Positions 1 through 8,290 of a DNA stretch of 64,000 nt are shown in pieces. Under the pieces are notes generated by a model. It was not told where the DNA came from, made no database searches, and saw only the letters and a list, made by a program, of their open reading frames with translations. Position 1 is the stretch's first letter, and the number at the start of each line of letters is the position of its first letter. Made by a program: the position numbers and the translations under genes. The stretch is from assembly GCF_014467015.1 (NCBI RefSeq), contig NZ_CP058559.1, positions 2,356,001 through 2,420,000 on the forward strand, given 5' to 3'. Source of the stretch: Alkalicella caledoniensis. GTDB taxonomy: Bacteria > Bacillota > Proteinivoracia > Proteinivoracales > Proteinivoracaceae.

Positions 1-2
1 TT

Positions 3-65
3 TTGTATTTAGTTGCACACTGGTATGATAAAAAAAATAATATTATGACCATGCAGGAGGAATAG
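3..65 (+). CDS. C-terminal end of a YeeE/YedE-like membrane protein (partial)
   Basis: An open frame runs in from the left edge and stops at TAG 63-65, directly overlapping the ribosome-binding site of the next gene. The visible 20 residues begin with a hydrophobic stretch (LYLVAHWYD) and finish with a charged tail, as at the end of a membrane segment. Because the next two genes are a TusA-like protein and a YeeE/YedE half, the likeliest identity is the first YeeE half of a thiosulfate importer. This rests mainly on context; the piece is too short for recognition by itself. Confidence 0.4.
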   Translation: MYLVAHWYDKKNNIMTMQEE

Positions 66-66
66 T

Positions 67-294
67 ATGGCTGAGTACACGTTAGATTGTTTATATGAGG
101 CATGTCCGATACCTTTGTTAAAGGCCCTAAAGCAACTTAATAAAATGAATATTGGTGATATTTTAATCATGCATACTGACCATAATTGTTCTATTATTCA
201 TGTTGTAGAATGGACAAAAAAGGAAGGACACTATATTGACTATATAGAAATAGCAGAAGGTGAATGGGAAATCTATATTGAAAAAGCAAAATAA
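67..294 (+). CDS. TusA/SirA-family sulfur carrier protein
   Basis: A 75-residue protein with the family's CPxP motif (ACPIPLLKALK, about residues 12-22), whose cysteine carries persulfide sulfur. TusA-like proteins next to YeeE genes (YeeD type) receive sulfur from imported thiosulfate. The start has CAGGAGG seven bases upstream. It sits between a probable YeeE tail and a YeeE/YedE half-protein in one operon, so it is more likely the YeeD-type import partner than the tRNA-thiolation TusA. Length is normal for the family. Confidence 0.85.
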   Translation: MAEYTLDCLYEACPIPLLKALKQLNKMNIGDILIMHTDHNCSIIHVVEWTKKEGHYIDYIEIAEGEWEIYIEKAK

Positions 295-314
295 GTATAA
301 TAAGGGGGAGGAAA

Positions 315-833
315 TTGGAGATTTATAAAAAAGTTTTCAAAGAACCATGGCCCTATTGGGTAGGAGCAATTATTTTGGCATTACTAAATATTATTCTATT
401 AACTACTACGGGCTCCTCATGGCGGATAACCGCAGGTTTTTTAAATTGGGGCTCATTATTTTTAGAAAAAATAGGATTTGACCCTGCCAGCTGGTACTAT
501 TTTCAGGTGTATGATCACGGTTTAAAAGATGGAGAAACTTTTTTCATGAATTATTATACAATTATTAATATAGCAATTATAATAGGTGGGCTTTTATCAG
601 TATTATGGGCAAATGAATTTAAGTGGAAAAAAATTAAGAGCCTAAAGCAATTCCTATTTGCTTTAGGTGGCGGAATTATTATGGGGTATGGTACACGGCT
701 AAGTTTTGGTTGCAATATAGGAGCTTACTTCTCCGCTATACCTTCCTTTTCTTTGCATGGATGGGTGTTCGCTATCTTTATGTTTGTTGGTGCTTGGATA
801 GGTGTGAAAATACTCCTAAAATATATTATATAA
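315..833 (+). CDS. YeeE/YedE-family sulfur transport membrane protein
   Basis: A 172-residue membrane protein with about four hydrophobic segments (roughly residues 16-32, 83-100, 115-135, 148-168). It contains the family signature GYGTRLSFGCNIGAYFS (about residues 124-140), with a cysteine of the kind that in characterised YeeE proteins passes thiosulfate along the pore. The start is TTG 315 with GGGGGAGG just upstream. At half the length of fused YeeE it is a two-gene form; the other half is probably the gene entering at the left edge. A terminator follows. Confidence 0.85.
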   Translation: MEIYKKVFKEPWPYWVGAIILALLNIILLTTTGSSWRITAGFLNWGSLFLEKIGFDPASWYYFQVYDHGLKDGETFFMNYYTIINIAIIIGGLLSVLWANEFKWKKIKSLKQFLFALGGGIIMGYGTRLSFGCNIGAYFSAIPSFSLHGWVFAIFMFVGAWIGVKILLKYII

Positions 834-836
834 GTA

Positions 837-867
837 AAAGGTAGCCAATAATTTAGGCTACCTTTTT
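837..867. terminator. Bidirectional terminator between yeeE-like gene and lysR
   Basis: An 11-bp stem (AAAAGGTAGCC pairing with GGCTACCTTTT) with an A-tract on one side and a T-tract on the other, placed between two converging genes. It can stop transcription from both sides and overlaps the lysR stop codon. Confidence 0.85.
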
Positions 868-1756
868 AACAAAATCCTCGTTTGCCAGACTTAATAAAAT
901 TGATAAAATCCTTTTCATAGCTTGTTAATAGATGACCTTTACGATAGGCCACATAGAAATCACTTTGTAAGTTAAGGTTTTCAACTTCTATTTCCCGTAA
1001 AACACTATCCTTAAGCTCTCGCTTTATAGTTAATTCAGGGACAAAAGAGATTCCCTTTCCTGAGATAATTGAGGACTTGATTGCCTCCATAGAGTTCAAT
1101 TGATAGATAATGTTTAAGTTCTCTAAACCTATGTTATATTTTGATAAACATTCAGAGATTGTTCTTCTTGCGCCAGATCCAGTTTCTCTGAAGATCAGCG
1201 GCAATTTACACAATTCCTTCAATGTAATCTTGCTTCTTAACATAGGCAGAGATGTTACTAAGAGCAACTTATCAGAAGTTATTTTCTCCATTATAATATC
1301 CTTTTGTTCTACGAAGTTTTGAATAATCCCGAGGTTAATAGTCCTATCAGATAGTTTCTTTAGTACATCCTCTGTATTAGCAATATCATAATCTATATAA
1401 ACTTCAGGATGAGCCTGTTTGTAAACATATATACTACAAGGAAGAGCATATTCACCGATTGCTTTACATGACCCGATAATCAGTTCTTTTTTGCTAGTTT
1501 TTAGATTCTCTAAGTCTCGCTCAATATTATGTTGCATTGAAAGCATAGTATCAGCATAATCAAAAACTACTTTCCCAGCTTCCGTAAGTTCAACACCTTT
1601 ATTACTTCTAATAAGTAACATGACCTCCAATTCCTTTTCCAATGATTGTATCTGCATACTAAGACCTGGTTGAGTCAAATGTAGTTCTTTGGCTGCTTTA
1701 GAGATACTATTTAGTTTAACAGTAATATAAAAAGCCTTTAAATATTGTAGATTCAT
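866..1756 (-). CDS. LysR-family transcriptional regulator
   Basis: A 296-residue protein with an N-terminal winged helix-turn-helix (residues 1-60, ending TQPGLSMQIQSLEKEL) and a periplasmic-binding-like effector domain (about 90-290) containing the typical hinge phrase GKGISFVPEL. This is the standard LysR length. It converges on the YeeE/TusA operon, and E. coli yeeE-yeeD is also next to a LysR gene (yeeY), so control of sulfur import is plausible. A perfect 21-bp inverted repeat lies 40 bp upstream of the start codon and may be the autoregulatory site. The effector is unknown. Confidence 0.85.
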   Translation of the reverse strand: MNLQYLKAFYITVKLNSISKAAKELHLTQPGLSMQIQSLEKELEVMLLIRSNKGVELTEAGKVVFDYADTMLSMQHNIERDLENLKTSKKELIIGSCKAIGEYALPCSIYVYKQAHPEVYIDYDIANTEDVLKKLSDRTINLGIIQNFVEQKDIIMEKITSDKLLLVTSLPMLRSKITLKELCKLPLIFRETGSGARRTISECLSKYNIGLENLNIIYQLNSMEAIKSSIISGKGISFVPELTIKRELKDSVLREIEVENLNLQSDFYVAYRKGHLLTSYEKDFINFIKSGKRGFC

Positions 1757-1795
1757 TGTGTATGCTCCTTTGAAAACAATGATATATGAAATTAT

Positions 1796-1843
1796 CTATA
1801 AAGTTATTTCATGTTAATATTATAACATGAAATAACTTTATAG
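1796..1843. promoter_or_regulatory. Perfect 21-bp inverted repeat upstream of lysR
   Basis: Arms 1796-1816 and 1823-1843 are perfectly complementary with a 6-bp spacer, centred about 63 bp upstream of the lysR start. Neither side has a T-tract typical of a terminator. LysR proteins bind interrupted dyads near their own promoters, so an operator is likely. The rest of 1844-2073 shows no gene apart from a short open tail (LIPAIERQIAQEDD then stop) that could be a gene remnant. Confidence 0.6.
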
Positions 1844-2073
1844 AGTCGTCATTAATTTCTATATATTGAGATTTAATTCAACCTCTGAACTTATTCCAGC
1901 CATAGAGCGACAAATAGCACAGGAGGATGATTGAATTGTATAGTATGGTTAAGTAAACCTATTGTATCTAGGGGTTATATGGGATTGAAAAAAATGGATA
2001 AGCGTGATAAAGTTGTACTATAGTTAAATTATTAGAAAAAAAAGATAATTTATTAAACAGGGGGTACTTATCA

Positions 2074-3222
2074 TTGGAAGATAGTAGGAAGTTTGACATA
2101 TCCTTTTTAGGTGAATTTAAGAACAAAGCCATTGAAAGTGAATTTATTGAATATGACATGAGGCGTTATGCAAAAGTCTTAGGTCCTATTGCACTTATCT
2201 TTGGCACAATTTATATGATGTTCCTAATTGCAGACTATTTTGCCATTGATAGTCCTTATGCTTTCACTATTATATTAGTGATAAGATCACTGTTTCTAGT
2301 TGTATCGGTAGTGGTATCTTTAGCTATAAAGAAAGTTAATAATTATATCAACCTGCCTTATATGATAACTGCATATGAAATTTTAGCTATTATCGGTTTC
2401 GTAGTGATAATCGGTTTTTATGAGTCTCACACTGTTTTATTATTTTTCAGCGTAACGGTTTTGACGTTAGCAATCTATATTATGCCTAACAGGCCTATCT
2501 ATTCACAGTTTATAGTTATTTTTCTCAGTATGCCTTTTTTCATGTTCCATGCTAAAAATATAGAAGGTATTGATACAACTGTTTTTTTGAAAATAATTGC
2601 ATATTATCTTATTATGATTATCTATTGTAGTATAGGGGCTTACCTGACTAATTTTTATAAAAGGAAACAGTTCCTAGACAGAAGGGAGCTTTTAAGAGTT
2701 TCTGTAACTGATCCATTGACAGGTATTTATAACAGAGCTAAATTCAATGAAGAAATTAGCCAATGGACTGACAATTGTAACAGATATGAGAATATATTCT
2801 CTCTCGTTATGCTCGATATAGATGATTTCAAAAAGATCAATGATAGGTATGGACATATTATTGGTGATAGTGTTATTCAAAATCTAGCAACAACAATTCA
2901 AAAAGTAATTCGGCATACTGATATTTTGGCTAGGTGGGGTGGGGAGGAATTTGTAATACTTCTTCCAAATACTGAGATTAATCAAGCCCTGGAAATGACG
3001 GAAAGAATCAGAATTTGTATTGAAAAAAGCAAATACCACAAAGTAGAAAATATTACTTGCAGTTTTGGATTGGTGGCCCATAGAAAAAATGAAGACTCAG
3101 AATCATTACTGTGCAGAGTGGATAAGCTTCTTTATGATGCTAAAAACTGCGGTAAAAATGTTGTTGTAAGTGAGGCTAACAAAATAGGGGAGAGAGTTCT
3201 GGAGATAGATTTTCAGATATAA
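2074..3222 (+). CDS. Membrane-anchored diguanylate cyclase (GGDEF)
   Basis: A 382-residue protein. Residues about 30-195 hold some six hydrophobic segments, and about 205-370 form a GGDEF domain with the active-site motif GGEEF. An RHTD sequence lies exactly five residues before it, which matches the product-inhibition I-site (RxxD). The enzyme should make cyclic di-GMP from two GTP at the inner face of the membrane and be feedback-inhibited. The start is TTG 2074 behind AGGGGG. No EAL domain and no partner gene are adjacent. The membrane part is not a domain I can name. Confidence 0.9.
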   Translation: MEDSRKFDISFLGEFKNKAIESEFIEYDMRRYAKVLGPIALIFGTIYMMFLIADYFAIDSPYAFTIILVIRSLFLVVSVVVSLAIKKVNNYINLPYMITAYEILAIIGFVVIIGFYESHTVLLFFSVTVLTLAIYIMPNRPIYSQFIVIFLSMPFFMFHAKNIEGIDTTVFLKIIAYYLIMIIYCSIGAYLTNFYKRKQFLDRRELLRVSVTDPLTGIYNRAKFNEEISQWTDNCNRYENIFSLVMLDIDDFKKINDRYGHIIGDSVIQNLATTIQKVIRHTDILARWGGEEFVILLPNTEINQALEMTERIRICIEKSKYHKVENITCSFGLVAHRKNEDSESLLCRVDKLLYDAKNCGKNVVVSEANKIGERVLEIDFQI

Positions 3223-3287
3223 AATTTTATATCATCAATGGAGGGAGGCAATAAGAAATGCATTGTATACTATAGATTGGTTAATTC

Positions 3288-3318
3288 ACCTCTCTTTATT
3301 AGGCAGGAAAAGAGAGGT
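3288..3318. other. 10-bp hairpin in the GGDEF-ASCH gap
   Basis: ACCTCTCTTT (3288-3297) pairs with AAAGAGAGGT (3309-3318). No clear T-tract follows on either strand, so it may be a weak terminator or a leader structure for the ASCH/DUF5131 pair rather than a proven terminator. Confidence 0.4.
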
Positions 3319-3363
3319 AGAAGTATATGGAATAGAGTATACTGTTAGGAGTGAAGTTATGTA

Positions 3364-3816
3364 ATGGTACATTTAGTGTATTGTGACAACAAAGAAAAGG
3401 TAATAGAAAAAATTTTAGATGGTTCTAAAACAATGATTATCAGAGCAGCAGCAGGGAGAAAGATTCCTCATAGTAGAGTGTTTGAGGGCGAGAAACTTTA
3501 CTTTATGCAAAAAGGTACAGCAAAAATCTCGGCAACTGCAACTGTGAAATCAGTTCAAAATTACGTTAAATTAGCAGAAGATGAAATAGTAAAGGTCCTT
3601 GCTGATAATCAAGAGAAATTGAGTTTATCTAAAAAGCAGCAAGAACGCTGGCATAAAAAATGTATGTGCTTGGTAGAGTTTGAGAATGTGAGTGAAATAA
3701 AGCCTATTGACTTCGAGCATCAGGGAAACATGGATGATTGGCTTATTATTGAAAAAATCGAAGATGTAGTTGTTGGCACAAGCATTCCGTATAACTATGA
3801 CAAATCAAAATTTTAG
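3364..3816 (+). CDS. ASCH/PUA-like domain protein
   Basis: A 150-residue soluble protein. The pattern KILDGSKTMIIRAAAGRKIPHSRVFEGEKLYFMQKG (quoted in parts: GSKTMIIR, GEKLYF) fits the ASCH fold, a PUA-like beta barrel that binds RNA or modified nucleotides; a later phrase reads WHKKCMCLVEF. AGGAGTG lies about ten bases before ATG 3364. The stop codon overlaps the ribosome-binding site of the DUF5131 gene 12 bp on, so the two are probably translated from one message. The substrate is unknown. The ASCH assignment is by pattern only. Confidence 0.65.
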   Translation: MVHLVYCDNKEKVIEKILDGSKTMIIRAAAGRKIPHSRVFEGEKLYFMQKGTAKISATATVKSVQNYVKLAEDEIVKVLADNQEKLSLSKKQQERWHKKCMCLVEFENVSEIKPIDFEHQGNMDDWLIIEKIEDVVVGTSIPYNYDKSKF

Positions 3817-3827
3817 GAGGTCATGTT

Positions 3828-4535
3828 ATGGCCATGTGGAGTCCTTGGCGTGGTTGCAATAAGTATAGCGAAGGATGTAAATACTGCTATATTCATAAAG
3901 GTGATGCTAAAAGAGGAGTAGAAACAAGTACTATCGTAAAAACAGATAATTTTAATGCTCCTGTTGCAAAAAATAAAAAAGGTGAATATAAAATCAAACC
4001 GGGCCAAACCGTATACCTATGCTTTTCTACAGATTTTCTTATTGAAGAAGCTGATGAATGGAGAGAAGAATGTTGGAAAATGATAAAAGAACGCTCAGAC
4101 TTGAATTTCATTTTTCTCACAAAGAGAATCGAAAGGTTTTTACACTGCATTCCAAATGACTGGAACAATGGATACGACAATGTGACTGTTGGTTGCACTG
4201 TTGAAAATCAAGACAGAGCAGACTTTAGGCTCCCTATGTTTGCTACATTTCCAATAAAGCATAGGAATATAATTTGCCAGCCACTTATTGAAGAGATAAA
4301 TATTGAAAAATATCTGGACAATGTTGAACTGGTTGTAGTTGGTGGTGAATCTGATAGAAATGCAAGACCACTGAATTACAATTGGGTTTTATCTATTAGA
4401 GAGCAGTGCATAAATAAAGGAGTTAGTTTTGAGTTTAGACAATGTGGAACTCGCTTTATCAAAGATGGTAAGGAATATACACTTAATGTCAGAGAATTAT
4501 GCAGTCAAGCAAGAAAGGCAAATATTGACTGTTAA
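3828..4535 (+). CDS. DUF5131 (phage Gp37/Gp68-like) protein
   Basis: A 235-residue protein starting MAMWSPWRGCNKYSEGCKYC: cysteines at 10, 17 and 20 resemble the iron-sulfur cluster site of the DUF5131 family, distant relatives of radical SAM enzymes often found in phages and mobile DNA. Later family phrases are FLTKRIER and VVGGESDRNARPL. The biochemical activity is not established. It follows an ASCH-like gene by 12 bp with AGGAGG between them. It ends before a clear terminator, so the pair is an isolated two-gene unit, possibly acquired. Confidence 0.8.
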   Translation: MAMWSPWRGCNKYSEGCKYCYIHKGDAKRGVETSTIVKTDNFNAPVAKNKKGEYKIKPGQTVYLCFSTDFLIEEADEWREECWKMIKERSDLNFIFLTKRIERFLHCIPNDWNNGYDNVTVGCTVENQDRADFRLPMFATFPIKHRNIICQPLIEEINIEKYLDNVELVVVGGESDRNARPLNYNWVLSIREQCINKGVSFEFRQCGTRFIKDGKEYTLNVRELCSQARKANIDC

Positions 4536-4583
4536 AGAATTTGATGCCTTGAAAGATATTTGTTACTAGTCATAGGATTTATT

Positions 4584-4612
4584 AAACTCCCCTTTGAATT
4601 GGGGAGTTTTTT
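4584..4612 (+). terminator. Terminator after the ASCH-DUF5131 pair
   Basis: AAACTCCCC and GGGGAGTTTT form a 9-bp stem with an 8-base loop followed by TTTTTTC. The remaining gap to the next gene (4613-4819) shows no open frame or structure I can name. Confidence 0.85.
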
Positions 4613-4819
4613 CTTATTATTTAATACATATTTAATAACTTAGGCTGTATCTGACGTTTAGTTCAGAAGGAAATAGTTAAATTTTGGAGAATATACGAGA
4701 TATATTGAAAATGCCTTATCCATAAGAATTTATGAGGTTAGCTAAATCAACGCTAACATAAAAAGCATGTTCTTAATCGAGAAGTAAGTTTAAGGGATAT
4801 CTAAAGGAGGAATAGGTAG

Positions 4820-5410
4820 ATGAAAAAAATATTAGTATTTATTTACGATCAGATGGCTGACTTTGAAGTGACATATGCTGCTCACTTACTTGGTGCAAGT
4901 GCTGGAAAGAAAATTATAACAGTTGGATATGAAGACAAGGTTGTAAGGAGTAAATGTGGTGTAGCATATATGCCAGATCAAGTTATTAAAAATGTAGAAG
5001 TAGATGATGATGTTGAGGGATTGATTATACCTGGTGGATGGAATCATGAAGTAAGGGAAGAGCTAATTAGTTTAATTAGAGCACTAAACGAGAAACATAG
5101 ACTTTTAGCAGCAATATGCGCAGGGCCTAGGTTCTTAGCTAAGGCAGGTGTTTTAGACCACAAGAAATTCACCACATCCCTTACTGAGTGGAAAGATACT
5201 CATAGAGAGTTGTTTAAAGAAGAGGATCCTTTTCCAAGAGAAAACTTCCAAATGGCAAGAGTTTTAACTGACAGAAATATAGTTACTGCACAAGGCTATG
5301 CTTTTATCGATTTTGCCATTGAAATATGTGACTGGTTATCCCTGTTTGATACAAAAGAAGAGAAGGATGACTTTGCTAAAATATTAGTGGACTATAACTT
5401 CAACAGCTAA
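4820..5410 (+). CDS. DJ-1/PfpI-family protein
   Basis: A 196-residue protein with the DJ-1/PfpI fold. It has a VEGLIIPGG motif near residue 75 and the nucleophile elbow AAICAGPRFLAKAG with the conserved cysteine near residue 99. Family members act as glyoxalases/deglycases, amidases or chaperones, and the sequence alone does not tell which. AGGAGG lies ten bases before the ATG. It stands alone, with a terminator behind it. A role in carbonyl stress would fit the AKR-rich window but is speculation. Confidence 0.85.
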   Translation: MKKILVFIYDQMADFEVTYAAHLLGASAGKKIITVGYEDKVVRSKCGVAYMPDQVIKNVEVDDDVEGLIIPGGWNHEVREELISLIRALNEKHRLLAAICAGPRFLAKAGVLDHKKFTTSLTEWKDTHRELFKEEDPFPRENFQMARVLTDRNIVTAQGYAFIDFAIEICDWLSLFDTKEEKDDFAKILVDYNFNS

Positions 5411-5445
5411 TATATAAGGACACATGCACCTAACTGATCAATACA

Positions 5446-5482
5446 GAAGGGGATATCCTGAAATATAGGATATCCCCTTCTT
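5446..5482. terminator. Bidirectional terminator
   Basis: Perfect 14-bp arms (5446-5459 and 5467-5480) around a 7-base loop lie between the DJ-1-like gene and the converging flavoprotein gene. Confidence 0.8.
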
Positions 5483-5517
5483 GTGATTATTTTAAAGAGG
5501 TAATGCGGATTTACAGA

Positions 5518-6753
5518 TTATTTACTATTTTTGCAGAATGCATCAATTGAGTTAGCAACGATCTTGGCATGGTTAACAGCTTCAACTACTGTTCTAGCAC
5601 CTGTAACCACATCTCCTGATGCAAAGACACCTGCCCTTGAAGTGTGTCCGGCATTATCAGTTACTAATAATCCATGTTTATTAGTTTCAAACCCTCTATT
5701 ATTTGCAACTATATTATTTTTAGGAGACTGACTGACAGCTATTATCACAGAATCACATTCAAAAATATTTTCTGTACCAGTTAACTGATCTATACTAACT
5801 GATCCATTTTCATTAACAACTTTTTTAGTTTCAATATATCTAACACCTTCATCGAGTATTTCTAGTGGAGCCTTAAAGAGTTCAAACATAATGCCATCTT
5901 CTTTTGCTTCCTCAATTTCTAACTTTGTAGCTGTCATCTCTTCAAAGCCTTTTCTATAGAGGATAGTTACCTCAGCTACACCATTTCTCTTGGCAGTTCT
6001 TGCAGCGTCCATAGCTACATTACCTGCACCTATAACACAAACCTTCTTGCCTAAATCATAGACATCCGGATCTCTTAAATAATCTATAGCATAATGGACA
6101 TTTCCTAAGGTTTCTCCTTTAATATTTAGGGTTTTGGGGTTCCACACGCCAGTACCAATGAATATAGCCTTATATCCATCCTCAAAAAGTTTATCTATAG
6201 TAATAACAGGGCCAATTAGTGTATTGGGCCTTATTTTAACACCCAACTGTATAAGTTTTCCAAGAATTTTATCTAAAATATCCTTTGCTAGCCTAAATTC
6301 AGGTATACCATATCTTAATACTCCACCAATTTTAGGATTATTATCAAAAAGTGTTATTTTGTAGCCCTTCATAGCCAGTAAAAAGGCAATTGTAATACCA
6401 GCTGGTCCTGAACCAACGATAGCTACTCTATGGTCTAATATTTTATTTTGCTTAAATTCTATATTATTCAAAAAATTCTTTGAAATATATTTTTCGATCT
6501 CATGGAATTCAACTGGTTGTCCTTTTATTCCTTTAATACAATTTCCCTGACATTGGCTTTCATGAGGGCATACTATTGAACAGATAAGTGAAAGTGGATT
6601 ATTATTAAATAATAACTCTCCTGCTCTATCCAGTTCATTATTTTTAAATAGTTCTATTATCTCTGGTATTGGAGTATCTATAGGACATTTTTGCTGACAT
6701 TTGGGGTTTTTGCACATTAAACATCTATTAGCATCTTCTTTTAGTGTATTCAT
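5518..6753 (-). CDS. GltD/PreT-like FAD- and NAD(P)-dependent oxidoreductase
   Basis: A 411-residue flavoprotein. The N-terminus carries the cysteine-rich cluster region (CLMCKNPKCQQKCP, then CSIVCPHESQCQGNC) of the glutamate-synthase small-subunit superfamily. FAD binding is seen at VAIVGSGPAG (about residue 109) and NAD(P)H binding at VCVIGAGNVAMDAAR (about residue 239). Such proteins pass electrons from NAD(P)H to a partner (GltB, PreA or NfnA). No partner gene is adjacent. The length equals that of PreT better than GltD, but the partner and reaction remain open. Confidence 0.8.
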   Translation of the reverse strand: MNTLKEDANRCLMCKNPKCQQKCPIDTPIPEIIELFKNNELDRAGELLFNNNPLSLICSIVCPHESQCQGNCIKGIKGQPVEFHEIEKYISKNFLNNIEFKQNKILDHRVAIVGSGPAGITIAFLLAMKGYKITLFDNNPKIGGVLRYGIPEFRLAKDILDKILGKLIQLGVKIRPNTLIGPVITIDKLFEDGYKAIFIGTGVWNPKTLNIKGETLGNVHYAIDYLRDPDVYDLGKKVCVIGAGNVAMDAARTAKRNGVAEVTILYRKGFEEMTATKLEIEEAKEDGIMFELFKAPLEILDEGVRYIETKKVVNENGSVSIDQLTGTENIFECDSVIIAVSQSPKNNIVANNRGFETNKHGLLVTDNAGHTSRAGVFASGDVVTGARTVVEAVNHAKIVANSIDAFCKNSK

Positions 6754-7045
6754 TGCTTGCCTCCAAGGTATATAAATTTTAGTTCACAAATACATTCTAT
6801 AGTTTTTGAATTGATTAAGCAATTTAATACAGGCTATAGTATAACGTTTATGTTTTTAACTTGAGAGATTTCACTACTAGTAGAGGATGCCCTCAAATCT
6901 TAACAAATGCAGTGATATAATCATAAGTTAAAAAGTATTAAAGGAAAAATTTTTTTATATAAAGGCTTTTTTCTTTACTTTATTGAATATATAAAGAGCT
7001 GTTGAAAATCAAAATCGAAGCTAGCTATATTAAGGGGGAGTCATC

Positions 7046-8122
7046 TTGTTACAAATTAAAGGGTTATATAAAATGCAAAGGAACAATAAAATCAATAATA
7101 TTGATTTATCAATACATACAGGTAATATAGCAAGTATCGAATGCAGTAGAGAGATTAGTGATATGCTGATCAATTTAATTTTAGGTAAAGAAGTACCTAC
7201 TAAGGGTGAGATATTTATAGATGGTCAACAGAACATTGAATTCATAAAAAAAGGTTTAAAAAATGTTGGAATTGTTTTTGCTGTAGAGGGTCTTTATGAA
7301 CGGATAACGGTAGAGGAGTATTTGAAATTTTATAGTGAGTTATTAAACAGTAGTAGTAACTACAAGGATATTATGATGAAGCTTGGTTTGCTAGATATAG
7401 GTAATCTAAAAATATCTAGCTTATCATACTCGCAAAAAAGGAGATTGAGTTTTGCCAGGGAAAGGTTGAAAGAGCTTAAGCTCCTGATATTTCAAGAACC
7501 TATATTAAATATGGATAAAGATGGATCAAGAATGATACTAGAAAACATAGAAGAGTTAAGGGGAAAGGGTGTAGCTATATTAAACACTTCTGTCTCTTTT
7601 AAGGATACAATTTTACTTGGAGGGCATATCTATACTCTTGACGAAAATGGGATAGAACTTTATGAGGATAATAAAGAGGAGTTCCAAAATGTAGCAGAAT
7701 CTGGAATTAAAGAAGAAATAAGTACTAGAGAGATAAAGCAGGTCGAAGAACTGGAGGCCGAAGAATTAGAGGAAACACCTATGTATAAAATTGAAAAAAT
7801 TCCAGCAAAGATTGATGACAGAATATTACTTTTTAATCCTATTGAAATAGATTATATAGAAAGTGAGAAAGGTACAAGTCACTTAAACGTAAGGGGAGAG
7901 AAATTTACTTGTACACTTACTTTAAATGAACTGGAAAATCGATTAATACATCTAGGGTTTTTTAGGTGTCATAGATCCTACCTAGTAAACCTACAACGGG
8001 TGAGAGAAATGATTACATGGACAAGAAATAGTTATAGCTTAATCTTAGACGATAAAAATAAAAGCACCATCCCTTTATCTAAGGGAAGGATAGATGAACT
8101 GAGGCGCATTTTAAATATATAA
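7046..8122 (+). CDS. Degenerate ABC ATPase domain fused to a LytTR DNA-binding domain
   Basis: A 358-residue fusion. Residues 1 to about 215 have the layout of an ABC ATPase: a signature-like LSYSQKRRLSFARE, a Walker-B-like LLIFQEP, and a switch-like region. The Walker A P-loop is absent; the place reads ASIECSREISDMLI without GxxGxGK. Residues about 265-358 are a LytTR domain (HRSYLVNLQRVREM). The start is TTG 7046 after GGGGGAG. Just downstream is a complete ABC exporter, so this is probably its regulator, with the dead ATPase domain as a sensor or docking part. The upstream gap 6754-7045 holds only promoter-like AT-rich DNA. Confidence 0.85.
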   Translation: MLQIKGLYKMQRNNKINNIDLSIHTGNIASIECSREISDMLINLILGKEVPTKGEIFIDGQQNIEFIKKGLKNVGIVFAVEGLYERITVEEYLKFYSELLNSSSNYKDIMMKLGLLDIGNLKISSLSYSQKRRLSFARERLKELKLLIFQEPILNMDKDGSRMILENIEELRGKGVAILNTSVSFKDTILLGGHIYTLDENGIELYEDNKEEFQNVAESGIKEEISTREIKQVEELEAEELEETPMYKIEKIPAKIDDRILLFNPIEIDYIESEKGTSHLNVRGEKFTCTLTLNELENRLIHLGFFRCHRSYLVNLQRVREMITWTRNSYSLILDDKNKSTIPLSKGRIDELRRILNI

Positions 8123-8125
8123 ACT

Positions 8126-8158
8126 ACTCCTAGTGGAGTGGGTATATACTCCATTTGG
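8126..8158. promoter_or_regulatory. ACTCC/GGAGT dyads downstream of the LytTR fusion gene
   Basis: Two overlapping dyads: ACTCC-tagt-GGAGT and TGGAGT-N8-ACTCCA. They could be a terminator remnant or sites acting on the ABC genes that follow. They resemble the MerR half-sites elsewhere in the window, but the spacing is different. Confidence 0.35.
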
Positions 8159-8206
8159 GTATCTAATGTGAAGTTTTAACCTTAAAATACAGCCATTGAA
8201 CATCTT

Positions 8207-8230
8207 AAATACTCCTTCTAAGGAGTATTT
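8207..8230. terminator. 11-bp hairpin before the ABC operon
   Basis: AAATACTCCTT pairs perfectly with AAGGAGTATTT across a 2-base turn. The A/T flanks suggest a terminator for the LytTR-fusion gene or an attenuator ahead of the ABC genes. It is 60 bp before the next start codon. Confidence 0.5.
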
Positions 8231-8290
8231 ATAGTTTGCATATTTTCCTTATGAGATAATATCTGTAGAAAAAGAAAGTGAGGTTAATCT

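Noticed and set aside
6754-7045. Riboswitch or T-box before the LytTR fusion gene
   Set aside because: No conserved core or terminator/antiterminator pair could be recognised in the gap.
8139-8158. TGGAGT-N8-ACTCCA as a further MerR site
   Set aside because: Half-site spacing is 8 instead of 2, and no -35/-10 at a 19-bp distance surrounds it.
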